A stretch of 64,000 nt of DNA from Nocardioides bizhenqiangii (GCF_034661235.1 NZ_CP141059.1:1674001-1738000); one strand, 5' to 3'; shown: positions 24,701 through 32,615, numbered from the stretch's first letter. Numbers and translations: made by a program. Notes: generated by a model not told the origin, from the letters alone.

Positions 24701-26709
24701 TCAGCAACGCGGCGGGCGTGACCGTGACCACAGCGAGCGCCACCGCGACGGGGGGACCCGCCGTGGACGTCGTGAACGCACCAGGTGCCTTCCTGAACTT
24801 CACCTCCGTCACCTCCACCAACAGCACCAACGACGGTGTCAACCTCGACGGACTGACGACGGGCACGTTCTCCGCGAGCGGCGGCAACCTCTCCGGTGCT
24901 GCCGGAATCGCGTTCGACCTGAACGGCGGTTCGGGCACCGTCCTCTACCCCGGCAACCTCAACGACGGCACGGGTGCGACCGCCGAGGTTACCGGCCGCA
25001 CCGGAGGCTCGGTCAGCTTCGGAGGAACCGTTGCCGACTCCAACGACGCGGGTGGCGGCATCACCCTCTCCGGCAACACCGGGGGTTCGACGAACTTCAC
25101 CGGCACCACGAAGACACTGAACACGGGCGCGTCCAACGCGGTGTCGATGACGAGCAGCGACGGGCACACCCTGTCCTTCGTCGGTGGTTCGCTGGACATC
25201 GACACGACCAGCGGGCGCGGCTTCAACGCCGATGCCAGCGGCACGGTCACCGTCACCGGGTCGAGCAACACCATCGACAGCACGACCGGTCGGGCGCTGA
25301 GCGTCGTGACGACCGACATCGGGGCTGCCGACCTCACCTTCCAGCGGATCTCGGCCAACGGCGGCAGCCAGGGCATCGTGCTCGATACCACAGGCACTGC
25401 CGGCAACCTGGTCGTCACCGGCACCGGCGGGACCTGCACCATTGCCGACGCGACGGGCTGCTCCGGCGGCACGATCGCTGGAATGACGGGTTCCGACGAC
25501 GCTGGCGTGGTCCCGGCGGGCACCGCCATCGTGCTGCGGAACACTTCCGCGCCGTCCTTCACGCGGATCCGGATCAACGGCGCGACCAACTACGGCATCC
25601 GCGGTATCGGTGTCAACGGCCTCACCCTGGCCGACAGCGTCGTCCACGGAACCCTCGGCACCAGCGACCTGACGGCCAACAAGGACGGCGGCCTGCGGTT
25701 CGAGGAGCTGACCGGAACCGTCAACGTCACGAACGTCCCCGTCAGTGGCGGCTACTTCACCAACATCATGGTGGACAACACGACAGGCGCCCTCGACGCG
25801 ACGTTCGACAACGTGGACAGCCTCTCGCTGGACAACACCGGCGGCGACGACGCTGTGCAGTTCGAGGGCATCGGGACCGCCGACATGGACGTCGAGTACA
25901 AGAACAGCCAGATCACCGATGCGAGCGGCGACCTGTTCCAGTACATCGGCGACGGCACGGGCGGTGGCGACCTGGATCTGACCGGGAACGCGTTCACCAA
26001 CAACGAGCCCACCATCAACACTGGCGGTGGCGGCATCGCGCTCGTCGCTGGCGCGAAGGGCGCCGCGACGATGGACGTCCTCAGCAACACGATGCGCGAT
26101 TCGAAGACGAACATGCTCACGATCATCAAGAGCCGGGATGACGCGGCCGGGACGAACAATCTCGTCGCCACCATCAGCAACAACACGATCGGTGCCGCTG
26201 CGGACGCGAACTCGGGTTCCCTCGAGGGCGACGGCATGGAGATCACGACGTTCGGAGACGGCAACGCCACGTTCACCGTTACCAACAACCAGGTCCGGCA
26301 GTACAACTCCAGCGGGATCCAGTTCGTTGCCGGCGGCGGCGTCGCCGAGAGCGGTCAGTTCAACCTCAAGGTCAGCGGTAACACTCTCGCCAACCCCGGC
26401 ACCACCCCGCTGATCACCCTGCTCCAGGGCATCCGCGTCGACAGCGGTGTCGACGCCGCCGACACGTTCGCGACGTGTGTCGACTTCGACGCGAACTCGA
26501 TCACCGGGTCGAGCGATGCCGCCGACAAGGACTTCCGGCTGGTCGCCAGCCAGAACACAACGCTCCGGCAGCCCGGCTATGCGGGAGGTGCCACGGACGG
26601 CGCCGCGTTCGCGACCTACGCCGAATCGCTGATCGGAGGTGGCGCGCAGGGCACTGCCGCCGCCAACGCGCCCGCGACCTTCTCCGGAGGTGGAACCACA
26701 TGTCCCTGA
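21763..26709 (+). CDS. Giant secreted RTX / cadherin-like repeat / beta-helix surface protein
   Basis: 1648 residues from an ATG with GGGAG upstream. A Sec signal peptide is at 1-32. An RTX-type calcium-binding region (GGxGxDxL-like nonapeptides, about 44-200) follows. Then come four ~92-residue cadherin/Ig-like repeats (about 232-322, 327-418, 423-513, 518-611), each with DxLANDxD, VTQPTNGTVVITN and a Cys pair (NYCND...VTC), and a longer fifth unit to about 735. The remaining ~900 residues are Asn/Thr/Gly-rich and look like a right-handed parallel beta-helix. No LPXTG or membrane anchor is seen. Likely a large adhesin or exopolymer-binding protein, co-transcribed with the collar genes. Confidence 0.85.
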   Translation: MAAARASKAGPFAVLMASAALVVSAVPSVSWADPPPMGSACTIEGTAGPDVLNGTSGSDVICGKGGDDTLKGLGGDDLILGGFGGDTIDGGSGDDDVRGGAGDDTLNGASGEDTIYGDNDDDDLLGGNDDDLIVGGLGEDDVRGNNGADRVFGREDADVVYGGDGDDVLRGGSGSDDHFGQVGDDTIYDRDGAGNVDHASCGDGTDVARVDFYDTVNADCERRRNLDREDPVAVDDAAAVDEDDPATTVDVLANDTDADGGPITIDSVTQPANGTVVITNGGDDLTYVPDADYCNDGSPTDDFTYTLAPGGDSATVAMTVNCVADVPVAEDDTETVDEDDPATTFDVLANDDDEGQVIQVTAVTQPTNGTVVITNAGADLTYQPNANYCNDPPGTATDDFSYTITDGDTATVEVTVTCFDDTADAVDDTATVGEDDTATTVDVLANDGDAEGDAFSITDVTQPTNGTVVITNAGADLTYEPDQNYCNDGVTTDDFTYTITDGDTATVEVTVTCVSDPAVAADDDKTVAEDDPATTIDVLANDTEGDTGTMSIASVTQPTNGTVVITNAGADLTYEPNDNYCNDPPSTTPDTFTYTLTPDGDTATVSVTVTCVNDAPVADDESYTGANAAVGNTVLVHNDPTDGAPSEPGPKKSITGDLLAGDVDVDSAGPLTITAETVNSADGGTAVIEADGDFVYTPKAGTSCTDHSDSFDYTVSDGDGGSDTGTVTIETNGCVWYVDNDDPTGNAGTSTAPFDTLAQAETASAANDTIYLYDGDNTTTGYGAGITLKLNQRLLGEVSDLVVGADTLATGVPGNRPTITASGADVVTLAAGNTVQGLELDPSGAGGGIAGGPGDVGGTIADVRIVDAGTAGTQPGLELDSTSGTFNVSDLTVSTSGATGVLTANAGTVSFAATGTISVTTTGAKAVNLNGTNLGTSVFDTVTSSASGAGGASATNTTGTVTFASMNLTTTSGSTPAFALSNAAGVTVTTASATATGGPAVDVVNAPGAFLNFTSVTSTNSTNDGVNLDGLTTGTFSASGGNLSGAAGIAFDLNGGSGTVLYPGNLNDGTGATAEVTGRTGGSVSFGGTVADSNDAGGGITLSGNTGGSTNFTGTTKTLNTGASNAVSMTSSDGHTLSFVGGSLDIDTTSGRGFNADASGTVTVTGSSNTIDSTTGRALSVVTTDIGAADLTFQRISANGGSQGIVLDTTGTAGNLVVTGTGGTCTIADATGCSGGTIAGMTGSDDAGVVPAGTAIVLRNTSAPSFTRIRINGATNYGIRGIGVNGLTLADSVVHGTLGTSDLTANKDGGLRFEELTGTVNVTNVPVSGGYFTNIMVDNTTGALDATFDNVDSLSLDNTGGDDAVQFEGIGTADMDVEYKNSQITDASGDLFQYIGDGTGGGDLDLTGNAFTNNEPTINTGGGGIALVAGAKGAATMDVLSNTMRDSKTNMLTIIKSRDDAAGTNNLVATISNNTIGAAADANSGSLEGDGMEITTFGDGNATFTVTNNQVRQYNSSGIQFVAGGGVAESGQFNLKVSGNTLANPGTTPLITLLQGIRVDSGVDAADTFATCVDFDANSITGSSDAADKDFRLVASQNTTLRQPGYAGGATDGAAFATYAESLIGGGAQGTAAANAPATFSGGGTTCP
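22741..23595 (+). repeat. Tandem ~285-bp repeats encoding cadherin-like units
   Basis: Three consecutive in-frame units (about 22741-23016, 23029-23301 and 23314-23595) with a more diverged first unit upstream (22456-22728). Stretches such as the codons for TQPTNGTVVITNAGADLTY are nearly identical, suggesting recent duplication or recombination within the gene. Confidence 0.8.
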
Positions 26710-26743
26710 CCAACCTGGGTCGAGCCGAAGGAGCACAGGACTG

Positions 26744-27244
26744 ATGTCAGAGCCGTTCCTGTCGGAGATCAAGCTGTTCGCGTTCAACCATGTGCCCAAG
26801 GGCTGGGCCATGTGCAACGGCCAGTTCCTGCCGATCAACCAGAACCAGGCGCTGTTCGCCCTGCTCGGCACGCGGTACGGCGGCAACGGGGTGACCACCT
26901 TCGCGCTGCCCGACCTGCGCGGCCGGGTGCCGATCCACTTCGGTGGCGGCCACAACCTGGGCGAGGCCGCCGGCAGCGAGTCGGTCACCATCACCCACCA
27001 GACGATGCCCGCCCACCTCCACGTCATGAACGGCTCGACGGTGGCGAGCGGCGGCAACGACAACCCGACCGGTCGCTTCCTGGGCAGCGCGAGCAACCTG
27101 TACCACACGCCGGCCAGCCTGACGACGATGAACCCCGGGACGATCGGCAACGCGGGCGGCAGCCAGCCGCACCAGAACATGCAGCCTCACATGGCACTGA
27201 CGTTCGGGATCGCGCTCCAGGGCATCTTCCCGAGCCAGAACTGA
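26744..27244 (+). CDS. Tail-collar domain protein (Mdp-like), first of three
   Basis: 166 residues from the ATG at 26744, with AAGGAG upstream, 34 bp after the giant surface protein. The N-terminal phage tail-collar domain reads FLSEIKLFAFNHVPKGWAMC...QALFALLGTRYGGNG, then FALPDLRGRVPIHFGG, and the C-terminus has GGSQPHQNMQPHMALTFGIALQG. These match the microcystin-dependent-protein group (COG4675). Bacterial chromosomal members without phage genes are of unknown function; they could form trimeric fibre tips. Confidence 0.88.
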   Translation: MSEPFLSEIKLFAFNHVPKGWAMCNGQFLPINQNQALFALLGTRYGGNGVTTFALPDLRGRVPIHFGGGHNLGEAAGSESVTITHQTMPAHLHVMNGSTVASGGNDNPTGRFLGSASNLYHTPASLTTMNPGTIGNAGGSQPHQNMQPHMALTFGIALQGIFPSQN

Positions 27245-27254
27245 GGAGAGCGAC

Positions 27255-27770
27255 GTGGCACCTTACATCGGCGAGATCCGGATGTTCGGAGGGAACTTCG
27301 AGCCCAACGGATGGCGGTTCTGCAACGGTCGGGCGATGTCGATCGCGGAGAACGACATCCTCTTCCAGTTGATCGGCGACAGGTACGGCGGCGACGGCGT
27401 GACCACGTTCAACCTGCCTGACCTGCGCGGGCGCGTCCCGATCCACCAGGGCGCCAGGCCGGGAGGATCGACGTACATCCTCGGCCAGACCGGCGGCGTG
27501 GAGGAGGTCACCCTCACGATCAACCAGATCCCGATCCACACCCATCCCGCGGTCGGCGCCGCTGTGACCGGCGACCAGACGAGTCTCAACAACGCGCTCC
27601 CGGCCAACTCGGTGACGATCACGCCGTACCTCAACACCGCACCGGACGCCGCGTTCAACCCGGCCGCCGTCAATCCCACGGGAGGGTCCCAGCCGCACGA
27701 GAACCGGCAGCCCTTCCTCTGCATCAACTTCATCATCTCGCTGTTCGGGGTCTACCCGAGCCAGACCTGA
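27255..27770 (+). CDS. Tail-collar domain protein (Mdp-like), second of three
   Basis: 171 residues from a GTG with GAGGAG upstream, 10 bp after the previous gene. It has the same layout: IGEIRMFGGNFEPNGWRFCNGR, LIGDRYGGDGVTTFNLPDLRGRVP, and the terminal NPTGGSQPHENRQPFLCINFIISLFGVYPSQT. The three paralogues are clearly diverged, so they are old duplicates, perhaps forming hetero-oligomers. Confidence 0.88.
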   Translation: MAPYIGEIRMFGGNFEPNGWRFCNGRAMSIAENDILFQLIGDRYGGDGVTTFNLPDLRGRVPIHQGARPGGSTYILGQTGGVEEVTLTINQIPIHTHPAVGAAVTGDQTSLNNALPANSVTITPYLNTAPDAAFNPAAVNPTGGSQPHENRQPFLCINFIISLFGVYPSQT

Positions 27771-27786
27771 GGACTCAAGGAGCACC

Positions 27787-28314
27787 ATGTCCGACCAGTT
27801 CCTGGCCGAGATCCGCATCTTCACGGCCAACTTCCCGCCGACCGGCTGGGCGTACTGCAACGGCCAGCTGATGCCGATCTCCCAGAACACGGCTCTCTTC
27901 GCCCTGCTCGGCACGACGTACGGCGGCGACGGCAAGTCGACCTTCGCCCTGCCCAACCTGATGAACAACGCGCCGATGCAGCCCGGTCAAGACATACCGG
28001 GCCTCAGCAACTACGACCTGGGGCAGGAAGGCGGCGTCGAGTTCGTCACCCTGTTGGAGAGCGAGATGCCCGCCCACGCGCACTCGATGAACGGCGCGTC
28101 CCAGGACCCGGCGCTCGCCAAGGCAGTCAACCCGGCCGCGTCGTGGGCACTGAGCCAGGGCGGCGGCATCTACCAGGACACCCAGAACACCCAGCTGTCC
28201 CCGCAGGCGCTCTCGATCGCGGGCGGCAGCCTGCCCCACAACAACCTGCAGCCCTACCTGACCCTGAACTTCTGCATCGCGCTGCAGGGGATCTTCCCGT
28301 CGAGGTGGTCGTGA
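27787..28314 (+). CDS. Tail-collar domain protein (Mdp-like), third of three
   Basis: 175 residues from an ATG with AAGGAG upstream, 16 bp after the second paralogue. FLAEIRIFTANFPPTGWAYCNGQL and LLGTTYGGDGKSTFALPNLMNNAPM form the collar domain; GGSLPHNNLQPYLTLNFCIALQGIFPSRWS is the conserved C-terminus. No signal peptide is seen on any of the three, so export, if it occurs, needs another route. Confidence 0.88.
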   Translation: MSDQFLAEIRIFTANFPPTGWAYCNGQLMPISQNTALFALLGTTYGGDGKSTFALPNLMNNAPMQPGQDIPGLSNYDLGQEGGVEFVTLLESEMPAHAHSMNGASQDPALAKAVNPAASWALSQGGGIYQDTQNTQLSPQALSIAGGSLPHNNLQPYLTLNFCIALQGIFPSRWS

Positions 28315-28802
28315 CCGTGACTGCCCTGACCCTGCCCGCCCAGGTCGTTCTGCGTCCCGTCACCGGCGACGACCACGAGTTCCTCGTCGGGCTCTACGCG
28401 TCGACCCGCGCCGACCTGGCGCTGCTGCCGCTCGACGAGGAGCAGCGTGACGACCTCGTACGGATGCAGTTCCATGCCCAGGACCTTCACTACCGTCAGA
28501 CCAGCCCGAACGGCAGCTTCGACCTGGTCGAGATCGACGGCAAGCCGGTCGGGCGCCTCTACGTCGATCGGACCGTCGGCGACATCCGGATCATCGACGT
28601 CAGCCTGCTGCCCAGCCTGCGCGCCGCGGGGATCGGGAGCGCCCTGATCCGGGCCGTGCAGGACGAGGCGGCCGCGACCGACCGGACCGTGAGCCTGCAC
28701 GTGGCGATGGGCAACCGGGCCGAGGTGCTGTACGAGCGCCTCGGGTTCCGGCTGTCCGCCGACCTCGGCGTCTACCGGCTCCTCGAGTGGCGGGCGCCGT
28801 GA
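28311..28802 (+). CDS. GNAT family N-acetyltransferase
   Basis: 163 residues from the GTG at 28311, which overlaps the third collar gene stop as GTGA; a GTG at 28317 is an alternative. The acetyl-CoA-binding motif is VSLLPSLRAAGIGSALIRAVQDEA (motif A), followed by NRAEVLYERLGFRL (motif B). The substrate is unknown. Translational coupling to the collar genes suggests it acts on them or in the same process. Confidence 0.87.
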   Translation: MTVTALTLPAQVVLRPVTGDDHEFLVGLYASTRADLALLPLDEEQRDDLVRMQFHAQDLHYRQTSPNGSFDLVEIDGKPVGRLYVDRTVGDIRIIDVSLLPSLRAAGIGSALIRAVQDEAAATDRTVSLHVAMGNRAEVLYERLGFRLSADLGVYRLLEWRAP

Positions 28803-28819
28803 TCATCCGAAGCGACGGC

Positions 28820-29134
28820 TCAGGCGAACGCAGCCTCGAAACGCGGACCGTCGGCGTCCGGTTCGATCGGCACCAGGAACAGCGCGAGCTCGCCCATCCG
28901 GTCGTGCTCGAGCTCCCAGGTGCCCTGGCTCAGCTGGTGGCCGGACGGACTGCGGAAGATCAGCGAGAACTGCTGGCGCTCCGCGCCGTCGGGACCCGTA
29001 CCGCTGGGCTCGGCGCCGGCTGTCACCTCGCTCAGGACCAGGGTGAGGTGGTCCGCGTCGGGGACGCGCACCCGGAACTCGTCTCCGACACGGTCGGCGA
29101 AGTCGTCGTACGTGAACCACGCGGTCTCGGCCAC
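28820..29134 (-). CDS. Small DUF6916-like protein, cytoplasmic form
   Basis: 104 residues without a signal peptide. The core FTYDDFADRVGDEFRVR..LTLVLSEV...QQFSLIFRSPSGHQLSQGTWELEHDRMGELALFLVPI resembles the neighbouring Tat-exported protein in order and spacing (LTGV...SFRLTFTSRSPGPEQGTYALRRDGFAKTSVFLVP). I recall this as the DUF6916 group found beside tail-collar genes. Function unknown. Convergent with the GNAT gene. Confidence 0.75.
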   Translation of the reverse strand: MAETAWFTYDDFADRVGDEFRVRVPDADHLTLVLSEVTAGAEPSGTGPDGAERQQFSLIFRSPSGHQLSQGTWELEHDRMGELALFLVPIEPDADGPRFEAAFA

Positions 29135-29175
29135 GCGCCGATGCTATCCGGACCGCCGCACCTCAGGAGGAACCC

Positions 29176-29577
29176 ATGACCGACGTCTCTCGCCGCAGCC
29201 TGATCGGAGCCGGTGCTGCCGCGCTCGCCGCGGGCGCCCTGGGCGTCGGTCCGCCTACCGTCGCCCACGCCGCCGACCCGTCGTACACCTCGGCGGCGAG
29301 CCTCTACCGGCGGTCGCGGTTCGCAGTGCTCCGCGGCAGGGGTTTCGCCATCTCGGCGGGCGGGGCGCGGTTCCGCGTCCGACTCACCGGGGTCGCCGAC
29401 CTTCCGGAGGAGGCGGCGGGCTCCGAGACCAGCTTCCGGCTGACCTTCACGTCGCGTTCGCCCGGTCCGGAGCAGGGCACCTACGCGCTGCGCCGCGACG
29501 GCTTCGCGAAGACCTCCGTGTTCCTCGTGCCCGATGCCGGCCGGCGGACCTACACGGCGGTCGTCCACTCAGCCTGA
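29176..29577 (+). CDS. Tat-exported DUF6916-like protein
   Basis: 133 residues. The N-terminus MTDVSRRSLIGAGAAALAAGALG is a twin-arginine signal with predicted cleavage after VAHA, leaving a domain of about 100 residues related to the preceding gene product. A good ribosome site (CAGGAGGAA) precedes the ATG. Export by Tat suggests folding in the cytoplasm first. It overlaps the molybdopterin oxidoreductase gene tail-to-tail by 9 bp. Confidence 0.8.
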   Translation: MTDVSRRSLIGAGAAALAAGALGVGPPTVAHAADPSYTSAASLYRRSRFAVLRGRGFAISAGGARFRVRLTGVADLPEEAAGSETSFRLTFTSRSPGPEQGTYALRRDGFAKTSVFLVPDAGRRTYTAVVHSA

Positions 29578-31770
29578 GACGGCCGCCGCCTCGATCCGCA
29601 CCGGCACGCCGTTGAGGTGTGCCATCCCGGACGCGCGCTCGAGGTCCGCCGCCTCGGCCGGGAGCACCTCGTTGACGTTGGCGCCGCCCGCGGCGTTGGC
29701 GATCTGCCAGCCGCCGTCGAGATGACCCCAGCCGTGCGGGACCGCGATGCAGCCCTGCACCACCTCGTCGGTCACCCGGGCCGGGACCTCGATCGAACCC
29801 TTGGCCGTTCTCACCCGCACCAGCTCGCCGTCGGACAGGCCGATGTCGGCGGCGTCCTTCGGATGGACCATCGCCCATTGCCGGCGCTCGGGGTCACGAT
29901 GCTTGGGGGTGTTGTGCATCCACGAGTTGTGGGAGCGCACGTCGCGGCGGCCGATGAGCAGGAGCGGGTAGTCGACGTCGGGCGGCGGGCTGCCGAGCAG
30001 CCGGTCGAGCTCGCGCTCGATCACGTCGCCGTCGAGGCGGACGTGGTGACCTCGGTGGAACACCCGTCGCCTCAACATCCCGCCCTCGAGGTGCTCGGCG
30101 AGCACGACGCCGCGCGGGTTGGCCTTCAGCTTCTTGAGCGACAGGCCGCCGCGGCGCAGCCCGAACCGGTCGCCGTCACGGCCGGTGCGGATCAGCAGGT
30201 CGATCAGCAGCGCCGGAGTGACCCGTCCGGCAGCCGGCGCGAAGGCGCGCAGAGCGAGCCGTCCCAGCCTTCCGGTCCCCACGAGCTTGGTGGCCAGTCC
30301 GGAGACAGCGGCGAACCCGAGCTCGCGAGCGAGGTCGTCGATGATCTCCCAGTCCGGTCGCGCCTCGCCCCGCGGCGGCACGACCGCCTCGGTCCACTGG
30401 ACGAACGGCTTGAGGTGGAAGTCGAGCGCGGCGATGACCAGGTCGTCGCGCTCGAGGAAGGTGGCGGCCGGCAGCACGTAGTCGGCGTGCTTGTGCGTCT
30501 CGTTGAGATACAGGTCGATGCCGACCTGGAGGTCGAGCTTGCCGAGTGCCCGCTCCAGTCCGGTGCTGCCGGGCACCGAGAGCACCGGGTTGCCGGCCGA
30601 GACGATGAGGGCCCGCAGCTGCCCCTTGCCGGGCGTCTCTATCTCCGCGGCCATGAGCGGAGCGGGCAGCTGACCGATCACCTCCGGCAGGTCGCCGACG
30701 CGCGAGCGGTAGGTGTCATAGGTGTCGACGCCCGCCAGGTGGGCGATGCGGGTCAGGTCGACGGTGCCCCGGCCGAAGAGGAGGCCGCCCTCCTTGTCGA
30801 GGTTGCCCGTGACGATGGTGAGCGCGTCGATCAGGTAGTTGACCAGCGTCGCGTGGGCGCCCAGGCAGGCTCCGGTCCGCCCGTGCGCAGCAGCGGTGGG
30901 AGCGGTCGCGAAGGCACGGGCGAGCCCGCGGATGTCGGCAGCGGGTACGCCGCACCGCGGCTCGGCCAGCTCCGGTGGGCACCGGTCGGCCGCCGCGCGC
31001 AGCGCCTCGTTGCCGGTGGTCTGCGCGGCGATCGCCGCTTCGTCGGCGAGCCCCTCGGTGAAGATCACGTGGAGCATCGCGAGCAGCAGCCAGGCATCGC
31101 CGTCGGGACGGACGGCGACGTGCTCGAAGGCGTTGGCCGTCTCGGTCCGGCGCGGGTCGACCACGACGACGCGACCGCCGCGGGCGACGATCTCGGTGAA
31201 CCGCTCGCGCAGGTTGCCGGCACTGATCAGGCTGCCCCGGGAGACGAGGGGGTTGGTGCCGATCAGGAGCAGGAAGTCGGTGCGGTCGAGGTCGGGCACC
31301 GGCACGACCACGGGGGAGCCGTAGAGGAGGGCGGACGCGACGAACCGGCTGGACGTGTCCTGGGTGTTGGGCGTGTAGAGGTGGCGCGAGCCGATGCCGC
31401 GGAGGAACCAGCCCAGCCAGAGGGCGTGGGAGTGGCTGAACGCGGTCGGGTTGCCGCCGTACCAACCGATCGACTCGCCGCCGTGCTCGCGGCGGATCTC
31501 GCGCAGCCGGGCACCGATCTCGCTGAGAGCGGTCTCCCAGGAGATCTGCTCGAACCCGCCGTCCGGGCGCCGCCGCAACGGGTGGAGCACGCGGTCCTGG
31601 TCGTTCTGGACGTGCACGAACTCGAGACCCTTGGGACAGGAGAAACCGGCCGTGATCGGGTGCTCCTTGTCCGGCCGGAGCTTGATGAGACGTCCGTCCT
31701 CGACCGTGGCGATCAGGCCGCAGGTCGGCTCGCAGATCCGGCAGAACGTCGGCTGTTCGGCGGGGAGCAC
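29569..31770 (-). CDS. Molybdopterin-dependent oxidoreductase (4Fe-4S, FdhA/NasA-like)
   Basis: 733 residues, GTG start. The [4Fe-4S] ligands are Cys10, Cys13, Cys17 and Cys45 (CRICEPTC...SCPKG). The central molybdopterin domains include NTQDTSSRFVASALLYG, in place of the usual Cys/Sec region, and GGRVVVVDPRRTETA. The C-terminal dinucleotide-binding domain has SHNSWMHNTPKH and GWGHLDGGW. There is no Tat signal, so it is cytoplasmic. Substrate unknown: the formate dehydrogenase/assimilatory nitrate reductase group of the DMSO reductase family fits. It is divergent from the SIP gene with a 35-bp gap. Confidence 0.88.
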   Translation of the reverse strand: MLPAEQPTFCRICEPTCGLIATVEDGRLIKLRPDKEHPITAGFSCPKGLEFVHVQNDQDRVLHPLRRRPDGGFEQISWETALSEIGARLREIRREHGGESIGWYGGNPTAFSHSHALWLGWFLRGIGSRHLYTPNTQDTSSRFVASALLYGSPVVVPVPDLDRTDFLLLIGTNPLVSRGSLISAGNLRERFTEIVARGGRVVVVDPRRTETANAFEHVAVRPDGDAWLLLAMLHVIFTEGLADEAAIAAQTTGNEALRAAADRCPPELAEPRCGVPAADIRGLARAFATAPTAAAHGRTGACLGAHATLVNYLIDALTIVTGNLDKEGGLLFGRGTVDLTRIAHLAGVDTYDTYRSRVGDLPEVIGQLPAPLMAAEIETPGKGQLRALIVSAGNPVLSVPGSTGLERALGKLDLQVGIDLYLNETHKHADYVLPAATFLERDDLVIAALDFHLKPFVQWTEAVVPPRGEARPDWEIIDDLARELGFAAVSGLATKLVGTGRLGRLALRAFAPAAGRVTPALLIDLLIRTGRDGDRFGLRRGGLSLKKLKANPRGVVLAEHLEGGMLRRRVFHRGHHVRLDGDVIERELDRLLGSPPPDVDYPLLLIGRRDVRSHNSWMHNTPKHRDPERRQWAMVHPKDAADIGLSDGELVRVRTAKGSIEVPARVTDEVVQGCIAVPHGWGHLDGGWQIANAAGGANVNEVLPAEAADLERASGMAHLNGVPVRIEAAAVSG

Positions 31771-31805
31771 CCGTCGATGCTAGCCCCGATCGCTAGCCTG
31801 AGCAG

Positions 31806-32615
31806 GTGAGCACCCGCGCCGAGCAGTACGTCGCCGACGTGCTCCGACGCGAGCAGCTCTCGCCCCACCTCGTGCGGCTCACTCTCGGCGGCCCCGGCCT
31901 CCTCGGCTTCGCGTCGACCGGGATCCCGGACGAGTGGGTCGGCCTGGTCGTGCCCGGCCAGTTCCAGAGCCGCTACTACACCGTGCGGGCCTGGGACCGT
32001 TCGACAGGCTCAGGAGGGACCGGCGCCGAGCTGGTCCTCGACGTCGTCGTCCACGACGTGGGGCTGGTGACGGAATGGGCCCGGGGCGAGTGCGTCGGTG
32101 ACCAGGTGACCATCACCGAGCCCAAGGGCTCCTTCGCGATGCCGGACGGCGCCGCATGGCTGCTGCTCGTCGGTGATCTCACCGCGCTGCCGGCGATGGC
32201 CCGGATCGCGGAGACCCACGCCGGTGCGGTGCCGACCCGGATCTGGGCCGAGGTGGCCGACGTTCCGGAGCTCGAGGGCTACCTGCCGGGTGCCGCCGAC
32301 GTGACCTGGCTGCCGTCGGACGGATCCAGCCGACTGGCAACGGTGGTCGAGGAGATCGACTGGCCCGAGGGCGACGGCTACTTCTGGATGGCGGGGGAGT
32401 CCGCGCAGATGCGGGCGATCCGGAAGTTCCTGATGCGGGAGCGACGGCTACCGTCGACGGCGTACGACGTGATGGGCTATTGGCGCGCCGTCACCGCCCG
32501 GCAACCCCGGCCCGTCGACCCGGGACCGATCTGGCGCGCTGGCAAGGCCGCCGGCAAGTCCGACGACGAGATCTGGGCCGACTACGACCGGGCCAGCCAG
32601 GAGCAGGTGCAGTAA
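31806..32615 (+). CDS. Siderophore-interacting protein (FAD-dependent ferric reductase)
   Basis: 269 residues from a GTG. The FAD-binding motif is SRYYTVRAWD and the NAD(P)-binding part is AAWLLLVGDLTALPAMARI, followed by YFWMAGESAQMRAIRKFLMRERR, all characteristic of the SIP/ViuB family that reduces ferric siderophores in the cytoplasm. No siderophore synthesis genes are nearby. A short repeat encodes an in-frame RSTGSGGTG near residue 65. era overlaps its stop by 1 bp. Confidence 0.9.
   Translation: MSTRAEQYVADVLRREQLSPHLVRLTLGGPGLLGFASTGIPDEWVGLVVPGQFQSRYYTVRAWDRSTGSGGTGAELVLDVVVHDVGLVTEWARGECVGDQVTITEPKGSFAMPDGAAWLLLVGDLTALPAMARIAETHAGAVPTRIWAEVADVPELEGYLPGAADVTWLPSDGSSRLATVVEEIDWPEGDGYFWMAGESAQMRAIRKFLMRERRLPSTAYDVMGYWRAVTARQPRPVDPGPIWRAGKAAGKSDDEIWADYDRASQEQVQ
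31994..32021 (+). repeat. Intragenic TCGACAGGCTC repeat inside the SIP gene
   Basis: GGACCGTTCGACAGGCTCAG followed by GAGGGACC, read as DRSTGSGGT in the SIP frame. Same core and same reading phase as the copies in tmsA and in the flavodoxin-like gene. Confidence 0.7.

Noticed and set aside
26744..28314. Prophage remnant
   Set aside because: Tail-collar domains occur in phages, but no other phage gene, attachment site or integrase is present and the organisation is that of chromosomal Mdp-like operons.
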